Assembly (NCBI RefSeq): GCF_024139115.2
Contig: NC_085140.1
Location: 159,366,452 to 159,430,451 of the forward strand
Direction of reading: 5' to 3'
Source: Armigeres subalbatus
Taxonomy: Eukaryota > Arthropoda > Insecta > Diptera > Culicidae
Length of the DNA: 64,000 nucleotides
Below are positions 56,168-64,000 of the stretch, in pieces. The translations under genes and the position numbers were made by a program. A model generated the notes under the pieces. That model searched no databases, had not been told where the DNA came from, and saw only the letters and a program-made list of their open reading frames with translations. Positions within the stretch are counted from its first letter, which is position 1. Every line of letters begins with the position of its first letter.

Positions 56168-56769
56168 ACCAGCCCTCCCCTAGCTATTACGAGAATTCCT
56201 TGAGGATCTATTCCGTTAAGATGATGAAATTATTCCACAAAAGATACTCAGAGCAATTATCGTATTGATTTTAGTTATATGTAACTACTCATCACTATGG
56301 AAGGTCAAGGTATCATGGGTTTTCCACTTACCCCATCCCACTAGGAAAAGTGGAAAAACAACTCCTAATTTTAAAATCTATTTCCATAAATTTCAAGCGA
56401 CCAAAATGGTGTGAATTACCGCACAGTTGGTGCAAAATTGACTATTTTTGTTAGCCCATTTTGATGGAATGCATTTAGATCATTCAAACTGGTTTTACAC
56501 TAATTCAAACATGCACTATCGATTTTTCCTTTTCCACTTCCCCCAGTGTACCTTATTTAAAAAGCTGTGGTTAACCGCGAAATTTATTAATTTCAATCGC
56601 GTGTACATGTTGAGTGTACATGTGTTTTTTTTTCAAATTGCTAAAAAAATTCTTTCATTTTCGACAAAATCTTAGTTTTTACAATGTGTTCCTATGTTCC
56701 TGATCTATCATTTTTTTTAAAGATATGGATTTTACGACACATATGGCATTAGAAACAAATATTTTAAAA

Positions 56770-56965
56770 TAGGGGAAATTATGGCTTTGGCAGGTTTTGT
56801 TCTATTATTGTTAGGGGGGTTTTCTATAACTAATAATGCTCAAATTTTGGCCTCAACAATCTTTGCATATCAAAGAATATTGTGGCCACATTTCATAAAA
56901 TTTGGTTTACAATACCCCCCCTGACAATAATAGAACAAAACCTGTTAAAGCCGTCATTTCCCCTA
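56770..56965. mobile_element. 196 bp palindromic MITE with TAGGGGAAAT ends
   Basis: TAGGGGAAATTATGGCTTTG at the left and, inverse, TAGGGGAAATGACGGCTTTA at the right continue into AGGTTTTGTTCTATTATTGT, which pairs perfectly. The whole unit is a long hairpin around a short loop. The AGGGGAAAT start is shared with the MITE at 3756. Confidence 0.85.
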
Positions 56966-56979
56966 TAAAATATATTTTA

Positions 56980-59900
56980 AAATACAACTAAATTGTCTAT
57001 TTTGCACTTATATAACGTTTGACTTCGTGTCTATGATACAACTTTCTATTTTTTGATGAGGAAGGACAATTTCAAAGTTCAGAGTGATGTTTGCTATGAA
57101 AGCGAATCTTTTTTAATATTTTAATAATTCTATGAACTTTACTTACAGTTAGATAACGAAAATATGATTCCATGAATATCACAAGTGCATGACTGTTTAT
57201 CACTGGTTTATATATAAAAAAAAAAATATTCGTAAATACTTTAACTGAGAATCCAAGCACCGCAAACCATTTATATTTATGGCCCATTGTTGCAAAACAG
57301 TGAAGTATTCTTGAAAACGGAAAGTATGCTGTTCTTCTCGTACTTATTGTTCGACCCTTCACCGACGGTGGCATCAAAGTTCTTTAACCTCACGTAGAGC
57401 GGAAAAATATGCTTCGCTCTTCGTTTTTCACCCACCCGAAGCAAGTGGCGCAAAAAGCGACAATTCAGCAGGAATGGCGAGAGCCAAAGCCAGCAAAATA
57501 ATAGCCCGAGAAGAGAAAAGCCTCACGCCACGCAGCTTTTCTGCCACTTTGAACCCGACAGCCGACGTTGGCAATTGACCTTAGGGTGGTCATGGTTCAT
57601 TGGGAACGTTGCTGGAGTAAGTAACCGATCTATGATAAAAGTCAATCTAGCTTGACAAATTAACCGTTTTAAAACATTAACTTGATGGCAATTTTTCGCG
57701 CCACAACTGAGATCACCCCAAATTCGGTGTGAAATTGTGTAGAAGATGCCAACCTCAACGCCACGCTCAACGTCCTCCAGGGCAGCTAGCCCCTTCCCGA
57801 ACGGGAAGAGTCATCCCATTACACAAAAGGCGGGACGTGCTTCAGTCACCGTTGGTCGTGATGCTTTTCGTTGTAAATGAGATGCATTTCTCACGTCGAG
57901 AATGCAAATGGAAATGATAGCTCTTGGCAGAAGTAAAGGGACTGGAAAGGGCATCGTAGTGAAAACTAATTTGCTACAGCATCCGTGCAGACAACGGGTG
58001 TCAGGTTTGTTAGGGGCATGCACTTTCAAAACAAACCTTTCATTCCGAACGGTAGTACTTAGCAACGACACTTCTGCACTTTGATGTCGGCCTTGGTGAG
58101 CCTCTTTTCGGGGGGCTTAATTTGGCTTTGTGGGAGTTTAGTGGAGGTTTTCTTTTGTCAAACTTGTCTTACATGGAGAGATGCTTTCGCAAACCTAGAT
58201 TACAACTTAACATTTTGCTATACTTTGAGTTTAAATTCCGTTCGCTGCACGAAATATTCCATACAAACCAAAATTAAACGCTTTTCTAGATACGTATAGC
58301 GTTCTAATATCGTTCAAAATATACCACGACGGATTTGCGACACTGAGAACTTGAGAGAGAAGTTTATTCCGTTAATAAATGCTAATAAATTCAAATTGTC
58401 AAACATCACATATTTAAAAAAATATAACCTACAAACTACTAGAACGATATCCAATATATGATCACGAATTAAAAGCTGAAAAGTTGTAGTTTCATGAAAA
58501 AGTATAAAATTTTACTATTCATTTGGATTTCAAAAACTCCTTTTTATGTTTTAATTCGATCAATATATTATGTTACATAACATTTTGAAGATATGGTAAT
58601 AAACAATTTACTTCGCTATACAAACATTATCCACAAACATCATTGATGCATGGAGACGCATGATTGTTCACCATCAGGATGAACGTGAGTAGTGGGATTT
58701 CATTTAATACGTGATCCCATCCTCGATCGCCTCACTTAGTGAATGGAAGCCATATAAAATATCTCTTATACACAGAAAAAAGTATTGCAATTTAAAGACA
58801 TGTAAAAAAGCAACTATCCTCTGCAAACATATTTTCATTCGATATACAATTAAATTGGGTCGAATTTCACTATTTCATTGTATATTTTCATTTTTACCCA
58901 TGAATTTCTAGGAACCATAAGAAAGGATATTTGGGTTTGTGTATTGTACGATGTTAAGAATGTGAAAAAAGAGTCCGTTTTCACCTGTTTGAGATTATTC
59001 TCTTCAACATTTTCCAATGCCAAAATTGTGGGCAAGGAAGCGCATATCTCCATCGTTTATGTACCTCTGACATTCGACTTGAGACAAAAGTTTCTGTCTA
59101 TTTATTCCGCCCCATTCCAGTGAGTGTTTCTTTGGCTTCATTGAGGTTCGCTGTGCAAACAGTCTCCGCCCCGCATATCCGCTCGACCATAACGGATCGT
59201 TGTTCTGCACATGCCATCCCAAGCACACACGTCGCATGACACGTGAGCTCGCTTTTGATGTTCAGCGCTCAAAACCATAGAACGGCACTTTTGTCTTAAG
59301 TAGAAGCGAAAATAAAGTCACAAACGTGAGGCTTTGCGCTAGCATTCGAGATGGTTCACAGCATAGACTGTCTTCAGTATGTAGAATGAAGAAAAACTCT
59401 TACTGTTTCCCCCTCGTTACTTTTGAATCATACAAAGGAGATGAACCGTTCGTGTGGGGAGTTGAGCCGTAATAAAGACTGTTTCTTGTTGGTACTTAAC
59501 GAAATGCGTGAGAGACCATTATGCGTTGTACCGTTTTTACCCGAGTCTAGTAAATCTTTGATATTGCTACCTCATAACGGCAGTTCTAGGGTACTATGAG
59601 AAGCGCCCGAATCACATTCGTCCGAATTTCATTCTCACGGCTGGCATACTCCCGATCGACATGTATCAACAATGTTTTTAAACTTAAAACAAGACTAAAC
59701 ACACCCTCTTCTTTCTTTCGCTCAATTTTATGAACAGTTTCTCTGACTCCACAGTCTGATAACTGGACGGCAGTAGACCTGTGCGACGATCTACTTGGAA
59801 CCGACGGCGGCGTGGATCGGCGCATATTAAAATTGTACCTCAAACATTTCTTTAAGCATACCCGTTTTTCAATGTTTGCTTTTGACATGCGCTCATAGTG

Positions 59901-60790
59901 ATAAGCATCGACAAAAATAATATTTGGATTTATACGGATATCAGCAAATAGTAGTTTGTGCAACTATTTGCAAAAAGATGATTTTTACAGCACAAGTTGT
60001 ACAAATTGTACGAGACCGAGTTAGATAAATACAACAAGTGCTGAGAAAATCGAATTTTGCAACGAGTTGCACCCGCTATGTTTTGCAATATCGTGAACTG
60101 GACTTTAATATTATGAATTTGTACCAGAAGGGTTCAATCTAATTCACCTCACATGATCATTCTTGCCAATAAATCATTTTGCTGCAGAGAACAATCAGAT
60201 TTCATGTTGTTGAATCGTAAAAACTATAATTTGGCTATTATCGTGATATCGGGTTTAAATTATGTACACTGTGGACTGTATTTGAACTTCTTCTCTCTGG
60301 TTTATTGGGTTCTGTAATTTATAGCATCGTGAACAATGGTTATTTGAACTGGTACTTTTTTATACGAACGCAAATTATTTTTTGTGTATCTACGATAGTA
60401 AGGCAAATCAATATAATTCGTATGACTTCACAGGGTTTCATTAGGGGTGCTAAATAAACTTTAATTGGCGCGAGCACATGTTATCGTGCTACATTGCATA
60501 GGTTGACATACAGTGAACTGATAGATGAATCTACCTTTGGAGAATTTTGATATAATGTCCATCAAACTATTTCATTTATTACGCGACGCATAGAAAACAC
60601 TACTTCCTAGGGCTCAAAGTCTCGCTAACAACGACAAAATAAAAGAAAACACTATTCGTACACTTACCCAAGATAATTCAGCAATATGTAGTATATAGTC
60701 ATATATAAGCTATGTAGAACATGTGTGCTGTTCGGGAAGCACCCATTTCATTGGTATGGAAAAGTAGGCCGTTTTATCACTCAAACTCGA
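56980..60790. other. Unique-looking sequence without a recognised gene
   Basis: No TE motif was found over 3.8 kb apart from simple A/T runs. The part around 57400-58150 is the least repetitive and relatively GC-balanced, but its frames (up to 86 codons) have no motif or consistent codon bias. A host non-coding or intronic region is possible. Confidence 0.35.
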
Positions 60791-60799
60791 ACTGTAAAC

Positions 60800-61940
60800 C
60801 AGGGGTGGCATTGTGAATCTCGATTCGAACGTAATTCTATCGAGTCGAACATGTTTGGCATTACGGGTTTCGATTCGATCTCGAAAACGACTTATCGTTC
60901 GAGTATGCTCGAGGAGGTACAAGAATAACGAGATGTTTTGGCATTATGGAAACTCGATAGCACACTGAAAAACGGCTCAAGTCGAATGAAAAACACTCGT
61001 CACCTTTATAGCTTTCGAATGTTGTTCGAGAGTTATTTCTTGCTGAAAGTTTTTAAATATATTTGTTATTATTTCTCTACGGGAAGACAATAAACGTGTT
61101 ATTATTGTCTCTTGAGGAAAAGAATGTCATTAGTATACCTACTTTTATAGTTTCCAGACACTATGCAATCTCTAATTATCCCGAAATCCGCGTAAAAACG
61201 ACTTCAACTAAAATCGGTTTTCACGTATTTTTGACGATTCCGATAAATCGCGTGAAAAATCTATGAGAAAAATCTGCGTAAAAACGTGTATATGAAAAAA
61301 TCTACGTGAAAATAGATGAGTTAATTAAAAAAACGCGCATGAGATGACCCAAGTGAATTTAACTAAAACACATGGAAACATCAAAGTAATTTATTATCGA
61401 ATCCTTCTTTAGCTTCAACTTATTTAGCTTAAAATTGGATCTGTGGCATACACTCGAATAAACATAAAACTTATAATTTGTGTCGTAACAATATATCAAT
61501 TCACAAAACATGTTGTATTGGAATAATGTTTTAATCGGTTGCAACTGCTCAATAAATAATATTGCTTTTCAAAGTCATTGAGCACAATTTGCTTGTTTAT
61601 GAATTAACTGCCAATTCATGCCCTGAAGGATGCCTTTCCAACAGGCAACATGCTACATGCAGATGAAATTACTCTTATTCTCTCTGTTTACTCACATTCG
61701 CCATGCGCTGAAGGTTGTCTCTCCAGCGGGCGGCATACTAAACACGGAGATAGCTATCTCTTATTTTCTCTGTTTACATTTCGTTTTACAGAACTCGATT
61801 GAACTAGTACAGAACCATTCGAAATCTTGTACTGCGACTGAATCAAGTCGAACGAAACACATAATGCCGCATTTTTTTTAAACGAATCCAAAAACTTACG
61901 AATCGAGTGATTCGATTCGAGATGCGCAATGTCACCCCGG
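60800..61940. mobile_element. 1.1 kb non-autonomous hAT-like element
   Basis: The left end CAGGGGTGGCATTG and right end, inverse CCGGGGTGACATTG, have the CAGGGGTGGCA-type start common in hAT elements. The next 20 bases (ATCTCGATTCGAAC against ATCTCGAATCGAAT) also pair. Many TTCGA/TCGAAC words fill the subterminal regions. The 8 bp flanks do not match, so the target duplication is lost or the ends are off by some bases. No transposase was found. Confidence 0.6.
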
Positions 61941-62149
61941 GTATTATGATCAGCAATCGCAAAAACAGGTTTTTAGTTTCAGTACATAATTCGGTAGCCA
62001 CATAATTGATATAAAGAACGCAAGCAATTCCCCCTGTAATGTGGCGAGATGGTGCGCGTTTTAGAAATATTGAATAAACAATATCTTTTATTGATTATTT
62101 TAATTATTATTCTCTTTTAAGGTGACTCAGCCTGGATTGGGCCAATACC

Positions 62150-62340
62150 TCCCATATTCCTTCTGGAATATCATATGAAGTTTTAGCTAACATTTCTTTT
62201 TGAATTTATTCAGAAGTTTCGTTACGATTTGCTCCAGAGGTTTTTCAGGGATTCCTCATGGAGTTTCTCCACAGATTCCTTCAATACTTAATTCATAAGG
62301 AATTGCTTTTGTAATTTCTGGGGAAAATATTCAACAAAAA
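62150..62340. repeat. Degenerate GGAATTCC-type repeat field (short)
   Basis: Words such as GGAGTTTCTCCACAGATTCC and TCCTTCTGGAATATC resemble the larger fields at 26320 and 47275, on the opposite strand. Confidence 0.45.
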
Positions 62341-62347
62341 TCTTGCA

Positions 62348-62400
62348 TCACACCTTGCTTAGCCTGCGTGGCTCCAAAGCAAGACCGTGCTGAAAGTGAC
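62348..62400 (+). mobile_element. SINE head fragment
   Basis: GCGTGGCTCCAAAGCAAGACCGTGCTGA resembles the tRNA-like head of the SINE at 3325 (GCGCGGCTACAAAGCAAGACC). The B box is not preserved. Confidence 0.35.
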
Positions 62401-62574
62401 TGGTCTTCATTCATGGCAAGGTGTAGGAAGTTTTAGGAATTCTCTATGCATCTGAGCAGTGGTGCCGGGAGTGGGTGGGACAAGTACGACATGTCCTACG
62501 CATGAAAAATACCTGGGTAGGACAATTGAAGCATTGTCCCATGATTATGGTAAGAACATATCATATAGATACTG

Positions 62575-62765
62575 CCATCCGGGAGTGACAATGGGTCTGG
62601 GGGGTGAGAATGGGTCATCGCTTTCGCCGGCAGTCTGGAGGTCGTTAAGCAAGATCGTTCAAGAAGGTCTCTTATATTTTAGGCTTCTTGCCCTTATATA
62701 CTTTCAATCCATCTACAAGCATTCTAAGTAGTTGAAACAGTGACCCATTGTCACCCCCGACGACG
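62575..62765. mobile_element. Probable MITE with GTGACAATGGGTC ends
   Basis: GTGACAATGGGTC (62585-62597) and its perfect inverse GACCCATTGTCAC (62742-62754) flank 144 bp; GGGGGTGAGAATGGGTCA lies just inside. Confidence 0.55.
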
Positions 62766-63596
62766 GAAACTTAAAGATCTTATACTACCAGTACTATTTC
62801 AATTTCTAGATCTATAAAAATATCATTAAAACGAAACGTTCGAAAGTTTATCAGAGCCTTGAAGGTTTGTCGAAGGTTGAACTGACGATCGTGAGGGATT
62901 ATAAAGGAGAAATCCATACCAAAAGGCTCCTCAGAGTCTATAAGAAATTCTTTTCATTCCAAAAAGTGTTCAATGATGTATTGAAATTTTCCAAGAAGTC
63001 TTTAAGTTTCTAATAGTATCTGCTCTTCCATAACAATGTTGAAAACTTCCTGGGAGTACGTAATTATTTCTGCTAGCTCAGGGAGGCTCAGAGAATTTCT
63101 AAAAGTTTATAACAATTGACAGGCTGATCGGGAATCAATCAAAAGTTGAATATCTAAACATGGATATAGCTTAGCTTAACTTAGCTAAAACAGACTGTCC
63201 TTGTCAATGGTTGCTTCTCCGTGCCTGGTTAGAGCTGGTGTAAATTGCACTACGTTCAAAATGAATAAAGGTTGGTCTACGGCTTCAATCAGTTGAGAAA
63301 GAAGAGAAATGTTAGTGTGTAGTTATTTTGTTGCTACTAGCTACCGGGAAAACCTCTACATCCCCACAATACCTCGGAAAGGAGATTTCGTTGACTTGGG
63401 AAGGTAGATGAACAGAAATATAGAACAAGGATTCACTTAGAAAAGTTTATGCCAGACCTTCTGTCTATAAGGCAGAAATGGTATATAATTAGTATTGACA
63501 TAGTCGAACCATGTTTTGGACATGTTTGGTTTTTATTTCACAAAACGAAGCATGTTTGGTTTTTATTTCAGGCTCTATTTTTTTAATTTTATTCAA
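62766..63596. other. No recognisable gene
   Basis: Short frames only. A repeated GCATGTTTGGTTTTTATTTC phrase occurs around 63515-63570. Confidence 0.35.
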
Positions 63597-63740
63597 TAGG
63601 GGAACTGCTCCGTTTCCATCTCACTGAACATATATCCACCTCATCGCGAAACTAAGAAATACAGCACCAATTTAGTCGCTTCTTTTTGCTAACACGCGTA
63701 TTCACTGCTGAAAAAAATCACAAAAAGAAGAAAAAACTAA
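63597..63740. mobile_element. Truncated copy of the 3756 MITE
   Basis: TAGGGGAACTGCTCCGTTTCC through TTCACTGCTGAAAAAAATCAC parallels 3756-3890 with point changes. The right terminus is missing. Confidence 0.65.
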
Positions 63741-63816
63741 AAGGTGCAGCCCAATCGGGTTGTACGCAAAGGTGACGTTGAACTACGTAGCTGTATGCAA
63801 TGTATATTATTTCTAG

Positions 63817-63895
63817 ACCAACATTTGAAAAGGACGTAACAGCCAAAATATATTCTTTCCAGTTCTTTATCTATGTACATATATAACTATGCATG
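63817..63895. mobile_element. Family B repeat fragment
   Basis: ATTTGAAAAGGACGTAACAGCC and the following TATATAACTATG region match the hairpin part of the repeats at 34993 and 36516. Confidence 0.5.
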
Positions 63896-63904
63896 TAGAC
63901 AAGG

Positions 63905-64000
63905 ATAGCTGAAGCGTAGGAGAACCTGGACAGAAACGATATGCGGAGGTTTTACGCAACTGTCAGTGGCGTGCTTCATAAGACTGCGCCAGTGCCCGCC
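63905..64000 (+). pseudogene. LINE linker scrap at window edge
   Basis: ENLDRNDMRRFYATVSG then TAPVP resembles the pre-RT linker seen at 51290-51460. It may continue beyond the window. Confidence 0.35.

Larger units (their letters stand above)
53811..56555. mobile_element. 2.7 kb element with TACACTGGGGGAAGTGG termini
   Basis: Ends are exact inverse repeats of about 26 bp around TACACTGGGGGAAGTGG (53815 onward, and inverse ending at 56551). Shorter related words recur inside: CTGTGGGGAAAGTGGATAA at about 55645 and GGAAAAGTGGAAAAAC at about 56344. It encodes nothing of its own. A Penelope-like element is inserted at 53918-55355 and a family B MITE lies at 55787. Confidence 0.8.

Noticed and set aside
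57729..58299. Cluster of short plus-strand frames that might be exons
   Set aside because: No conserved motif, no convincing splice phase continuity, and overlapping frames on both strands of similar length.

Overview
The window looks like intergenic heterochromatin-like DNA from a culicine mosquito, most likely Aedes. The reasons are a Juan-type jockey LINE, a tRNA-derived SINE resembling Feilai, an R1-clade LINE, and many short inverted-repeat elements (MITEs) of the kind that fill Aedes genomes. No intact host protein-coding gene, rRNA or functional tRNA was recognised. Nearly every protein signal belongs to a transposable element, and the structure comes mainly from elements inserted into other elements.

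Layout. 1-2.6 kb: no gene. 2.6-5.1 kb: a LINE reverse transcriptase scrap, a Feilai-like SINE, a 219 bp MITE, then a decayed Juan-like LINE (ORF1 and RT pieces). 5.4-10.4 kb: a PIF/Harbinger element with a DDE transposase (+) and a convergent, spliced Myb/SANT-like gene (-). The transposase is split by a 1.84 kb foldback element with nine 'CATTTGGCATAA' iterons per arm. 11.1-12.8 kb: a second foldback of the same design, whose core is 1.36 kb of nearly pure pyrimidine. 12.8-14.5 kb: the 3' part of a Juan-like LINE up to its A-rich tail. 15.7-30.0 kb: a second SINE, many MITEs, LINE scraps and long stretches without recognisable content.

30.1-41.9 kb is the centrepiece: a complete R1-clade LINE on the minus strand with a 6 bp target duplication, inserted in an older MITE. 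Its two ORFs are broken only by three later DNA insertions: a 4.1 kb element ending in CACAGTG with a 5 bp duplication (Transib/RSS-like), a 1.4 kb TTAA element that itself hosts another element, and a 0.1 kb MITE. Removing each insertion plus one target copy restores both frames arithmetically (ORF1 about 490 codons, ORF2 about 1002).

42.5-45.3 kb: a 2.9 kb foldback with inverted arrays of a 152 bp unit. 45.4-51.0 kb: an endonuclease-RT LINE split by a 4.0 kb hAT-like element (8 bp duplication ATCTGGTG) that carries a 2.5 kb degenerate AT-rich array. 51.3-52.4 kb: LINE scraps. 53.8-56.6 kb: a DNA element with long terminal repeats that hosts a short Penelope-like element. The Penelope copy has a GIY-YIG endonuclease gene between two 283 bp inverted arms and is bounded by a 12 bp duplication; each arm carries a hammerhead-ribozyme-like core. 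57-60.8 kb: nothing recognised. 60.8-64 kb: a hAT-like element, MITE pieces and another LINE scrap.

All family names rest on reading motifs by eye; no database search was run.
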